NCBI RefSeq assembly: GCF_016899725.1
Contig: NZ_JACLYU010000003.1
Span: forward strand, 124,001 to 188,000
From: Bifidobacterium pullorum subsp. saeculare
GTDB taxonomy: Bacteria; Actinomycetota; Actinomycetes; Actinomycetales; Bifidobacteriaceae
Direction of reading: 5' to 3'
DNA: 64,000 bases
Part shown: in pieces, positions 36,543-45,300 of the stretch
Numbering within the stretch: position 1 is the stretch's first letter
Layout: every line of letters begins with the position of its first letter
Program-made: the position numbers and the translations under genes
Notes under the pieces: generated by a model
What the model was told of the DNA's origin: nothing
Databases searched by the model: none
Seen by the model: the letters and a program-made list of their open reading frames with translations, nothing else

Positions 36543-36818
36543 ATGGCAAACACCACGAAGACCAGCCGGTTTGAGATGAGACTCACCGAACAGCAACGTG
36601 CCACCATCGAGCGGGCAGCCGCCACCCGAGGGCTCACACTGTCCCACTGGGCCATCAACAATCTCATGGATGACGCCCACCGCGATATCAGGGAAGGCAA
36701 CACCATCTACCTGAGCGACGAAGCCTATGACGACTTCGTGAAGGCATTGGATGAGCCCATGTCACCACAGACAGCACAGCTGCTCAATACGCCGGCAGTC
36801 TGGGATGAGCGGGCATGA
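36543..36818 (+). CDS. DUF1778 ribbon-helix-helix antitoxin (TacA-like)
   Basis: 91 aa. SRFEMRLTEQQRATIERAAATRGLTLSHWAINNLMDDAHR is the DUF1778 RHH domain; the C-terminal IYLSDEAYDDFVKALDEP wraps the acetyltransferase toxin in known TacAT pairs. The stop overlaps the toxin ATG by ATGA. An ATG at 36537 is also in frame but lies directly on the -10. Confidence 0.88.
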   Translation: MANTTKTSRFEMRLTEQQRATIERAAATRGLTLSHWAINNLMDDAHRDIREGNTIYLSDEAYDDFVKALDEPMSPQTAQLLNTPAVWDERA

Positions 36819-37288
36819 GCGAGTACACGAAGCCGCGGCAGATCACCGAAGCCGACAATCTCAAAGGCTTCACCTGCGGCGTGCCCGTCGTGGACGACTG
36901 GCTGACGCACCATTTCCAGACGGCGTTACGCCAGCATACCGCCGTCCCCTACGGCGTATTCCAAAACGGTGCCCTCGCCGGCTTCTACACCCTGAGCGCC
37001 TATGCGGTGGACCGTGAATCATCACGGGGATGGCTGGCAAGAAACTCCCCGGACCCGGTGCCAGCCATACTCCTCGGCATGCTGGGCGTGGACATCCGCC
37101 ACCAGACGCAACATCTGGGCCGCTCACTGCTCAAGGACGCCATCCTGAGGTCGATGGCTGCCGCTGAGATCATCGGTGCACGCGCACTGATCACGGAACC
37201 CGCCAACGGCAACGCGGCGGGATTCTATGAACGCTACGGGTTCCGCCACATCCGAAACTCAACGATGATGTTCACGCCGCTGCGATGA
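36815..37288 (+). CDS. GNAT acetyltransferase toxin (TacT-like)
   Basis: 157 aa. GNAT fold with LLGMLGVDIRHQTQHLGRSLLKDAI as the acetyl-CoA loop (Q-x-x-LG-R/S form) and ALITEPANGNAAGFYERYGFRHI at the end. In this family the toxin acetylates charged aminoacyl-tRNA and is silenced by the DUF1778 partner. Looks complete. Forms the left edge of the defence island. Confidence 0.88.
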   Translation: MSEYTKPRQITEADNLKGFTCGVPVVDDWLTHHFQTALRQHTAVPYGVFQNGALAGFYTLSAYAVDRESSRGWLARNSPDPVPAILLGMLGVDIRHQTQHLGRSLLKDAILRSMAAAEIIGARALITEPANGNAAGFYERYGFRHIRNSTMMFTPLR

Positions 37289-37426
37289 AAACGGAACTCC
37301 GTACTTCTGAGCTCAAGCATGCCCAAAACTGAGTCGCAGCCACAGCAACGCGTCGACAGCACAACAGCCAGCCAATCAGTCAACATCGCAGCAGTTTTCA
37401 GAATGTTCCATGTCATCAAGAGCGAT

Positions 37427-37440
37427 AAATGATTATTTGG
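37427..37440 (+). repeat. Recombination repeat copy 1 (AAATGATTATTTGG)
   Basis: Forward orientation. After it ~80 bases are similar to those after copy 3, encoding on the minus strand the conserved HsdS end LLPKLMSGEIDVSKVE. Only 14 bases match the other copies, so it is the least conserved. Confidence 0.75.
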
Positions 37441-38092
37441 CGGCATAAACGACTCGACCTTCGAGACGTCGATCTCGCCCGACATAAGCTTAGGGAGCAG
37501 GGCGTTGCGGAGGGAGCTTAGGCGCTGCGACTCAATCTCTTTGGTTTGAATCTGTTGGTAAATTGGATTTGCGAAGTCACAGAAGGCTTCAATCTCTGCT
37601 TGGTCAGGGTTCGGCATCGGAAAATCGAGAGTTGCTTTTGGCTGAGTTCTTTGACGACTGCCCGTTGAACCTGTTACGTGTTCTAGAAGGTAAGAAGTGA
37701 ACTTTTTAGAATTAATAACAGCGCAATAGAAGCTCTTATATTGGGGTTCCAGCGGCTTGTAGACAATGAATTCCGTCGAGCAGACAGCTTTATCGGTCAA
37801 GCACGTGGGTACCCACACTCGCTTTATCGAGGGGTTCAGTTTTGACACGAGGATGGAGTTTCGGTCGACAATGTATTTATTACTCTTGATTTCGTTTGCC
37901 GACTCAAATACAGGCCAGTGCGACTCATCAAAAGCAGGGATACTGTAATGTTCCCAAATCTCGCTCATATGCTGCTGGGGATTAAGTGACTTGGTGGAAA
38001 TGGCTAAAACGTTTTTCAGCGGAGTTGTCGTAGTTGAGGAGGCAAAACGCTCGGAAAACTCCAAGTCAACGACTGTCTCCAAATAATCATTT
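37427..38092 (-). pseudogene. Silent hsdS target-recognition cassette (C-terminal half)
   Basis: Encodes, from repeat copy 2 inward, NDYLETVVDLEFSERF, then a target-recognition domain (~TPLKNVLAISTKSL to LDFPMPNPDQAEIEAF), then the conserved helix QRLSSLRNALLPKLMSGEIDVSKVE ending at PPNNHL in copy 1. It lacks an N-terminal recognition half and a start of its own, so it should be silent in this orientation. The open frame continues to 37234 with HsdS-unrelated residues (SLLMTWNILKTA). It can become the second half of an HsdS if copies 2 and 3 recombine. Confidence 0.85.
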
Positions 38093-38097
38093 GTATG
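38079..38097 (-). repeat. Recombination repeat copy 2
   Basis: CCAAATAATCATTTGTA at 38079-38095: inverse orientation to copy 1; 17 bases match copies 3 and 4. Within hsdS it encodes TNDYL. Confidence 0.8.
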
Positions 38098-38154
38098 TTC
38101 GCCGGCAGCTCACAGCACAATGGTTTCATCACCCCAGTCAGAAAGGACTTCACG

Positions 38155-39108
38155 ATGGAGCCAGCCATCAACAGCATCCTCGCCAGAATGCAGCCTCTGC
38201 TCAGCTATTCCCAGCTCAAAGCGCTCAAGCAGGTCCTTGCAAGCGAACTTGCCCCGAGCGCGCCGGAAGAACCCGACCTATTGTCGCTCTTTCTCACTGC
38301 CAAAGAGGTGGAAGGCTGTTCGCCCCGTACCATCACCTACTACGAGAGCACCATCCAGCACATGGCATCATCGCTGGCCAAACCCTTCACCCAGATTGAG
38401 AGCGGCGACCTCCGCCGCTACCTCGCCGACTATGAAGAAAGCCATGCAGCCGGCAAAGTCACCATCGACAACATCCGCCGCATTCTGTCGAGTTTCTTCG
38501 CGTGGCTTGAGAATGAGGATTACATCGTCAAAAGCCCCGTGCGCCGCATTCGGCGCGTGAAAACCGCTGTCACCACGAAGGAGGTACTCAGCGATGAGGA
38601 CCTGGAAACCTTGCGCGACAGCTGCTCCACACCCCGAGATCTCGCACTCATCGATCTGCTTGCCTCCACAGGCATGCGTGTTGGCGAGCTCGTTCGCCTC
38701 AACCGTGATGACATCAATATGCACGAACGCGAATGCATCGTCACCGGAAAGGGCAACAAGCAACGCCCCGTCTACTTCGACGCCCGCGCCAAGCTTCATC
38801 TGCAGACCTACCTTGCAGACCGCGCTGACACCTCGCCTGCACTCTTCGTCTCCTTCGGCAAAGCAGCCACCCGCCTCTCCATCGGAAGCGTGGAGACACG
38901 GCTGCGTAACCTCGGACGCTCCTGTGGCGTGCCCAACGTGCACCCGCACAAGTTCCGCCGCACGCTCGCCACGCATGCCATCGACAAAGGTATGCCGGTA
39001 GAGCAGGTGCAGAAACTCCTCGGGCATGCAAGAATAGACACGACCATGCACTACGCCATGGTCGATCAGAACAACGTGAAGGCCTCGCATAGGAAGTACT
39101 TGGAATGA
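38155..39108 (+). CDS. Tyrosine recombinase of the hsdS inverton
   Basis: 317 aa. SAM-like N-terminal domain (LFLTAKEVEGCSPRTITYYES) and a catalytic domain with Arg in TGMRVGELVRL, Lys in GKGNKQRPVYF, HPHKFRRT (His-x-x-Arg), LLGHARIDTT and the nucleophile in TMHYAMVD: the full XerC/D-type set. ATG 38155 follows GAAAGGA by seven bases. It lies inside the invertible region between repeat copies 2 and 3, and its stop overlaps the start of the hsdS half gene (ATGA), so the two are co-translated. Predicted to invert segments between the four repeats. Confidence 0.92.
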   Translation: MEPAINSILARMQPLLSYSQLKALKQVLASELAPSAPEEPDLLSLFLTAKEVEGCSPRTITYYESTIQHMASSLAKPFTQIESGDLRRYLADYEESHAAGKVTIDNIRRILSSFFAWLENEDYIVKSPVRRIRRVKTAVTTKEVLSDEDLETLRDSCSTPRDLALIDLLASTGMRVGELVRLNRDDINMHERECIVTGKGNKQRPVYFDARAKLHLQTYLADRADTSPALFVSFGKAATRLSIGSVETRLRNLGRSCGVPNVHPHKFRRTLATHAIDKGMPVEQVQKLLGHARIDTTMHYAMVDQNNVKASHRKYLE

Positions 39109-39650
39109 GCAAAAGAGCCCTGTTGGAGGATATTGCTGACATTCAGACCGGACCTTTCGGCAGTCAATTGCACAGCAGTGATTATGCCGATACTGGCACT
39201 CCCATAGTCACCGTTGAGCATCTGGGGACACGGCGCTTTACGAACCAAAATCTTCCTTTACTAAATGGCAAAGATGCAGCGCGTTTGAAGAAATACTCCA
39301 TGCTTGAAGGTGATACTATCTTCAGCCGTGTAGGCGCCGTTGACAGATGCTCGTATGTCAGCAAGAAAGAGAAGGGCTGGTTGTTTTCTGGTCGATGCCT
39401 GAGAGTACGTCCTAAACCTTGTACTAACGGTCTGTTCCTCTATTACTATCTCTCATCGCAATATGTAAAACGCTTTATCCGAGGCATCGCCGTCGGTGCA
39501 ACGATGCCTTCGATCAACACATCTTTGCTTGGAGAAGTACCTGTAGTCCTTCCATCGCTTGAACAGCAAGCAAAGATTGCCTCATTGCTGGCATCGATAG
39601 ACGATAAGATCGAGGTCAATCAACGTACAAATGATTATTTGGCAGCGTAG
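39105..39650 (+). CDS. HsdS half gene (N-terminal recognition domain plus central helix)
   Basis: 181 aa. First target-recognition domain (LLEDIADIQTGPFGSQLHSSDY.. GATMPSINTSLLGEVPVVLPSLEQQ) and central spacer helix AKIASLLASIDDKIEVNQRTNDYL, ending AA-stop right after repeat copy 3. This is a complete first half of a type I specificity subunit without the second domain. Inverting the segment between copies 3 and 4 would fuse it in frame to the second domain now used by the operon hsdS. Single-domain HsdS can dimerise in some systems, so it may also work alone. Confidence 0.88.
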   Translation: MSKRALLEDIADIQTGPFGSQLHSSDYADTGTPIVTVEHLGTRRFTNQNLPLLNGKDAARLKKYSMLEGDTIFSRVGAVDRCSYVSKKEKGWLFSGRCLRVRPKPCTNGLFLYYYLSSQYVKRFIRGIAVGATMPSINTSLLGEVPVVLPSLEQQAKIASLLASIDDKIEVNQRTNDYLAA

Positions 39651-40854
39651 GCAGCTCGACCTTTGAGACGTCAATCTCGCCCGACATAAGTTTGGGGAGC
39701 AGAGCGTCACGAAGAGAGGATAGACGTCTGTTCTCAAGAGAGTGATTCAGAATCTCCTCCATTGCAGGCTGCGCAAAGATTGCAAAGCGAACCGCTTGGT
39801 CAGAAGAGGGTACTCTCAATCGATATGTCTCTATATCTCCTGCAGAAACACGTTGACGACCGCTCGACCCGTTCATATGATTTGTGGCATAGCTAACGAA
39901 TGCTCGGCTGCGCGCAAGGAAATAAAAGAATTCTGCCGGAAGCAATCCCTCACTCGCCAATACGATGTACTCTGTAGATCCAAAAGCAACTTCCCCCTCG
40001 TCAAGGAAATTGATGTAGGCAGTCTTGCCGTTCTCAAGACATGGAGTAATCCTTGCCAGAATAGTATCGCCATTCATAAACTTCATTCCGCCGTTATATG
40101 CTTTTCTGCACCAATCGTTTGGGAATGCTCCCCTGGTCGACAGGTTGGACATCTCCACACAACGAGCTAAAGAGCCTTTAGACAGGCGTCGCTTGGGATT
40201 CACCGCTGCCACATCGGATAGCTGTATCACTTCGTTTGTGTGATCATTCTGAATGTCATCAAAGAGAGCTTGGCAGCATCTCTCCAAATAATCATTTGTA
40301 CGCTGGTTGAGGGCCATTTTGCGCTGTATCGGCTGAAGGGTTTCCAAGACTTGTGCTTGGTAGGAAACTGGCGGCAGCTCAATACTGAGCTTTTTGAACG
40401 TTGAGGTAGGACGACTAAGGGCCGGGACTCCCGTTTGCGTCGTGTTGCTGAGCAGCTTCCACTGACCAAGTGGTGTGTGGAAGTAATAGACTAGGTATTC
40501 AGGAAGAATCTTATTCTGATTGCACTTAACGCGAAATTGACTTTGCGAGATGATGTAGTTCGCGTACTGAGAATCGTTCGGAATGTAGGCAATCTGACCG
40601 AGAGTCCCTCGATGAGTAACAACGACATCCCCACGTGACGCCAGGGCATTCCCCAGACTCTTGGCCTTTTCTGGCGTGACGTAGCGAAGCGCCTTATCGT
40701 TGGTGCTAAAACCAGTCAAATTAGAACCGTTGAAAACCGGTATACCCTCAGACACAAAGCAGTTCGTTTTGATGTTTGAGCCAAACGGACCCATCGCAAT
40801 GTCGGTTATGACATCCTCGACTGCTGTTTCAACGAATCGGACCTCACATCCCAT
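39616..40854 (-). CDS. hsdS: Type I restriction-modification specificity subunit
   Basis: 412 aa, full length. First recognition domain ~1-165 (VITDIAMGPFGSNIKT.. PTSTFKKLSIELPPVSYQ), spacer ALNQRTNDYLERCCQALF carrying repeat copy 4, second domain ~205-355 (NGDTILARITPCLENGKTA.. NGSSGRQRVSAGDIETYRL), and the end LSSLRDALLPKLMSGEIDVSKVE..PNNHLYVD in copy 3. The whole second domain thus sits between inverted repeats. The start overlaps the hsdM end by 11 bases. AT-rich compared with flanking genes, a sign of transfer. Confidence 0.93.
   Translation of the reverse strand: MGCEVRFVETAVEDVITDIAMGPFGSNIKTNCFVSEGIPVFNGSNLTGFSTNDKALRYVTPEKAKSLGNALASRGDVVVTHRGTLGQIAYIPNDSQYANYIISQSQFRVKCNQNKILPEYLVYYFHTPLGQWKLLSNTTQTGVPALSRPTSTFKKLSIELPPVSYQAQVLETLQPIQRKMALNQRTNDYLERCCQALFDDIQNDHTNEVIQLSDVAAVNPKRRLSKGSLARCVEMSNLSTRGAFPNDWCRKAYNGGMKFMNGDTILARITPCLENGKTAYINFLDEGEVAFGSTEYIVLASEGLLPAEFFYFLARSRAFVSYATNHMNGSSGRQRVSAGDIETYRLRVPSSDQAVRFAIFAQPAMEEILNHSLENRRLSSLRDALLPKLMSGEIDVSKVELPTLPNNHLYVD
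39624..39642 (+). repeat. Recombination repeat copy 3
   Basis: CGTACAAATGATTATTTGG, forward orientation. It is an exact 19-base inverted match to copy 4 and holds the 3' ends of both the plus-strand hsdS half gene and the minus-strand hsdS. Confidence 0.85.
40284..40302 (-). repeat. Recombination repeat copy 4
   Basis: CCAAATAATCATTTGTACG, inverse orientation, perfect complement of copy 3. It encodes RTNDYL at the junction between the two halves of the operon hsdS. Confidence 0.85.
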
Positions 40855-42358
40855 ACCCGATTGCCTCCAGATTTTTCTTGATCTGCTCCTGCAGACGGTT
40901 GGACTCCTCGAAGCATTTCTCGAGCTCGCCGGTCAGACGCTTCATCTTCTCCGCGAATGGCTCGCCATCGTCCTCGACCTCGGCGAAGCCCACGTAGCGC
41001 CCAGGCGTCAGGATGTAGTCTTGCTTGGCAATGTCCTCTGTGGAGACAGCGGCGCTGAAACCTTTCTCCTCCTCGAGGTCGCCCTTGCGGAACGCGTCGA
41101 ACGCGCCTGCGACCTTGGCGATATCCTCCTCAGTGAACTCACGCAGCTTGCGACTCACCATGGTGCCCATCTCGCGCGCATCGATGAACAACGTGTGCCC
41201 CGGCCGTGCCTTCCTGCGGTTCAGAATCCAGAGGCACGCTGGAATCTGCGTGCTGTAGAACAGCTGCCCAGGCATGGCGACAATGCCCTCCACCAAGTCG
41301 TCGTCCACGATGGCGCGGCGGATGTCGCCCTCGCCGCTTGGCTGGCTGGAAAGTGATCCGTTGGCGAGCACCAGCCCGATTCGTCCGTTGGCGTTGAGAT
41401 GCCAGATCATGTGCTGCATCCATGCGAAGTTCGCGTTGCCAGTGGGCGGAATGCCGTACTTCCATCGCACGTCGTCCTTCAGCTTGTCGCCACCCCAGTC
41501 CTTGAGGTTGAACGGCGGGTTCGCCAGGATGAAGTCGAACTTCTCGGTCTTGTGCAGATCGTTAAAGAAAGTATCGGCGTTGCTGGCACCCAGATCAGCA
41601 TCGATGCCGCGAATGGCGAGGTTCATGGTCGCCATCTTCCACGTTGTCGGATTGCTTTCCTGCCCATACACCGACAGATCGGAGATGTTTCCCTGATGAC
41701 GCTCCACGAACTTCGCCGACTGAACAAACATGCCGCCGGAACCGCAGCATGGGTCGTAGACACGTCCATGGTAAGGTTCGATGATTTCCACCAGCGTCTT
41801 CACGACGCATGCCGGCGTGTAGAACTCTCCGGCGTTCCTGCCTTCGGCTTCGGCGAACTTCTGCAGGCAGTATTCGTAAGTCCGGCCCAGGATGTCACGG
41901 CTATCGCCTTTGTCGGCCATCTTCACATTCGTGAACAGGTCCACCACTTCACCCAAGCGACGCTTATCAAGCTCCTGCCGTGCAAAGTTCTTGGGCAGGA
42001 TGTTCTTGAGCTTGTCGTTCTCCGCTTCGATCAGACGCATGGCCTCGTCGATGACTTTGCCGATTTCGGGTGTATGGGCTGCGGCGGCAATGGTGCTCCA
42101 TCGTGCGCCCTCCGGGACGAAGAAGATATTCTTATAGGCGTACTCGTCACGGTCTTCCTCAAAGCCTTCTCCTTCGTCCACAAGCTCCTGATGGCGCTGC
42201 TCGAACTTGTCGGAAAGGTATTTGAGAAAGATCAGGCCGAGTACCACATTCTTGTATTCAGAAGCGTCGATGCTACCGCGAAGCTTGTCCGCGGCTTTCC
42301 AGATCTGTTCCTCGAAGCCGATTTCAGCGGTGTTGTCGGCAGCTTTCTTCCTTGCCAC
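40844..42358 (-). CDS. hsdM: Type I restriction-modification DNA methyltransferase subunit
   Basis: 504 aa. N6-adenine methyltransferase. N-terminal helical domain FEEQIWKAADKLRGSIDASEYKNVVLGLIFLKYLS, SAM motif VYDPCCGSGGMFV, catalytic ILANPPFN (NPPF), and GEFYTPACVVKTLVEI. The C-terminal helix (EKCFEESNRLQEQIKKNLEAIG) contacts HsdS. Second gene of the hsdRMS operon, 18 bases after hsdR. Confidence 0.95.
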   Translation of the reverse strand: MARKKAADNTAEIGFEEQIWKAADKLRGSIDASEYKNVVLGLIFLKYLSDKFEQRHQELVDEGEGFEEDRDEYAYKNIFFVPEGARWSTIAAAAHTPEIGKVIDEAMRLIEAENDKLKNILPKNFARQELDKRRLGEVVDLFTNVKMADKGDSRDILGRTYEYCLQKFAEAEGRNAGEFYTPACVVKTLVEIIEPYHGRVYDPCCGSGGMFVQSAKFVERHQGNISDLSVYGQESNPTTWKMATMNLAIRGIDADLGASNADTFFNDLHKTEKFDFILANPPFNLKDWGGDKLKDDVRWKYGIPPTGNANFAWMQHMIWHLNANGRIGLVLANGSLSSQPSGEGDIRRAIVDDDLVEGIVAMPGQLFYSTQIPACLWILNRRKARPGHTLFIDAREMGTMVSRKLREFTEEDIAKVAGAFDAFRKGDLEEEKGFSAAVSTEDIAKQDYILTPGRYVGFAEVEDDGEPFAEKMKRLTGELEKCFEESNRLQEQIKKNLEAIGYGM

Positions 42359-42376
42359 TGCACAATCTCCTCTTCA

Positions 42377-45300
42377 TCATCCCTGAATCTTGGTGTCAGC
42401 CCACAGCTCGCACTGCTTCATAACAGTATCCATGGCATCCTCGACGCCTTCGGGTGGATACTTGTATTTGCGTAGCAATCGTTTGATAGCCCGCCGCATG
42501 CCGGCACGGGCGCTTTCCTTCTTCTGCCAGTCAATTGTCGCGTTCCGCTGCATGGCATCGGTCAGCTCCCTGGCAATGGCCACAAGCTGGTCATTCGTGT
42601 AGAAGTCCTTCACTGCCTGCGGTCTGGTGATGGCGTCATAGAAGGCCATCTCCTCATCATTCAGGCCAAGTTCGCGGGCATCGGCACGATCCTTCATGAT
42701 GTCGTTGGCCATGGCGATGAGTTCTTCGATGACCTGCGCATTGGTCAGCATGCCATTGAGATACGCGTTCAGCGTACTTTGCAGCAGCTCACTGAACTTC
42801 TTCGCCTTGACTACGCTCGTACGCTGGTAGGCTCGCACCTGCTCCTTGATAAGCCGCTTGAGCGCCTCGACGGCGATGTTCTTCTCCTTCATGCCGGCGA
42901 TTTCCTTCAGAAAGGCATCGTTGAAGAGGGAGATCTCCATGCTGTCTTTCTCGAACAGGTTGATGACGCCATCCGCATGCACGGTCTGCTCAAGAATGTC
43001 GCTGACGCGCTTGTTGAATTCCGCGTAGGTCATGCTTTTGCCACCACTGGGCTGACGTCCGGTGAGACGAAGCACCTGCACGCGCAGTACGGACAGATAG
43101 GCAGCCTCGTGCTGGTCAGACTCCGAAACCAGACTCTTGCACAGGCTCAATGCCTGATTCATCAGCTGGCATTGCTTGAGGAAGTTTTCGGTATCCTCGC
43201 GGCGCTCCGGAGCGAGCAGCCAGTCTGTACCGGAGGCAATGGCGTCGGCGAGTGTCTCCCGCTTGCCGGTGAAGATGAGTTTGCGGTAATCGAAACCGTA
43301 CATGAGATCACGGCAAACGCTGAGCTTTTCCAGGAACTTGGGATAGGCCGTAGCGGCGATATCCATATTCCCGTAGTTGTGCCGGTCGCGGTTCGTGTAA
43401 TCCTTCATCGCTCGCTTGAGTGCGTTGGCAATGCCGATGTAGTCGACGACCAAGCCGCCTTCCTTGCCTCTGCACACGCGATTAACACGGGCGATGGCCT
43501 GCATGAGGTTGTGCCCCTTCATTGGCTTGAACACATACATGGTAGCAAGGCTGGGCACGTCAAACCCGGTAAGCCACATATCCACGACGATGGCAATCTT
43601 GAGCGGATTATTGTTGTCCTTGAACTTGCGCTCCATCTCCTTCTTGTGCTTGGTACCGCCGCAGACCTTAAACCAGTCCTCGGGATCCTGATTCGACAGA
43701 GTCATCACCACGCCGATCTTCTCCGTCCAGCCGGGTCGGAGTTCGAGGATCCTGTGGTATATCTTTATGGCCATAGAGCGGCTGTACGCCACAACGAGCG
43801 CTTTGCCGGCGAGGACATCGGCGCGATTGTTCTCATAATGCTCCACAATGTCACGGCACAGCGCATCGATGGTTTCAGGCGTATCGAAAATGGCGTCAAG
43901 ACTGCCCAGGTCGTGCTTGGACTTCTCCACACTCGCCTCGTCGGCTTGGTCGGCGAACTCCTTATAGGCCTCGTCGATGCGGCCAAGGGCATTCTCGTCC
44001 AGATGAAGAGCGACCACACGACTCTCGTAATAGACCGGCTTGGTCGACTCGTCCTCGACGGATTGCGTCATGTCGTATACATCGATGTAGTCACCGAAGA
44101 TCTCACGGGTGTTGCGGTCATCCGTGGAGATGGGCGTGCCGGTGAATCCGATATACGAGGCGTGCGGCAAAGCGTCGCGGACCATACGAGCAGCGCCGAC
44201 AGACACCTTGCCTTGTGCATCAATCGTCTCAGTAAGGCCATACTGGCCACGGTGCGCCTCATCGACCATCACGATGACATTGCTTCGATCGCACAATGGC
44301 TCATCGCCTTCGGAGAATTTCTGCATCGTGGTGAAGATGATGCCGTTTGCTTCACGCCCTTCCAGCAACTCACGCAGATGCTGACGGCTCTCTGCCTGGA
44401 CCGCCTTCTGGCGGAGGAATCCCGCACATCGGCTGAATTGGCCGAACAGCTGGTCATCAAGGTCGTTGCGATCGGTGATGACCACGATGGTGGGGTTGGT
44501 CAGCGTCTGCTGCAGCAGATGGGCGAAGAACACCATGGACAGAGACTTCCCGCTGCCCTGCGTATGCCAGAAGACGCCGATCTTGCCATCTCCTGCGACA
44601 GCCTCTTCCGTACGGACGATGGCCTTTCGTACGGCAAAGTACTGATGATATGCGGCGACGATCTTCACGATTCTCTCGGACGTGTCATTGAAGCAGACAA
44701 AGTTCTCGATGATATCGAGCAGCCGTGCTTTCGGCAGCATGCCATCGAGCATGGTACGCCATGTGGCGTTCTCCGTCTCCGAATAGTCACCGTCCGTCGA
44801 TTTCCACGCGGTGTATCGATCCTCATCCGCGGTGATGGTGCCCACCCGCGTCTCAGCCATGTCGCTCATCACACAGAACACATTCGGCACAAACATGCTC
44901 GGAATCTGCTTCATGTACTGACGCAACTGCTTGTAGGCGTCGGAAGCATCCGTCTCCTCACGCGATGGAGACTTTAGTTCGAAAATCACCAACGGCATGC
45001 CATTGACGAAAATGACCAGATCCGGCCGTTTCTCGGAATATTCCACGAAGGTCCACTGATTGACAACATGGAAAACGTTGTTCTCAGGATTCTTGAAGTC
45101 AAGCAATCGAACGATATCGTCACGCTCCTGCCTGCCATCAAAGAAACGCACCTCGACACCCGACTGTAGGTACTCATTGAATATCTCATTGCGCTGTGCA
45201 AGGCTACCGCCTTCCACGTTTTTAATCCTGAGGATCGCTTCATCGATTGCAGCAGCCGGCAGTACCGGATTGATACGCGCCAATGCTTCAGGCAACACAT

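Noticed and set aside
37234..37426. Extension of the silent hsdS cassette past repeat copy 1
   Set aside because: Residues beyond PPNNHL do not resemble HsdS and overlap the 3' end of the TacT-like gene; read-through only.
37427..40302. CRISPR-like array from the four short repeats
   Set aside because: Repeats alternate in orientation and are 640-1550 bases apart with genes between; they fit recombination sites, not a CRISPR array.
42235..44430. Isolated ATTCAG or CTGAAT half-sites inside hsdM and hsdR
   Set aside because: Single arms in coding sequence without the partner arm or a -10 at the fixed distance.
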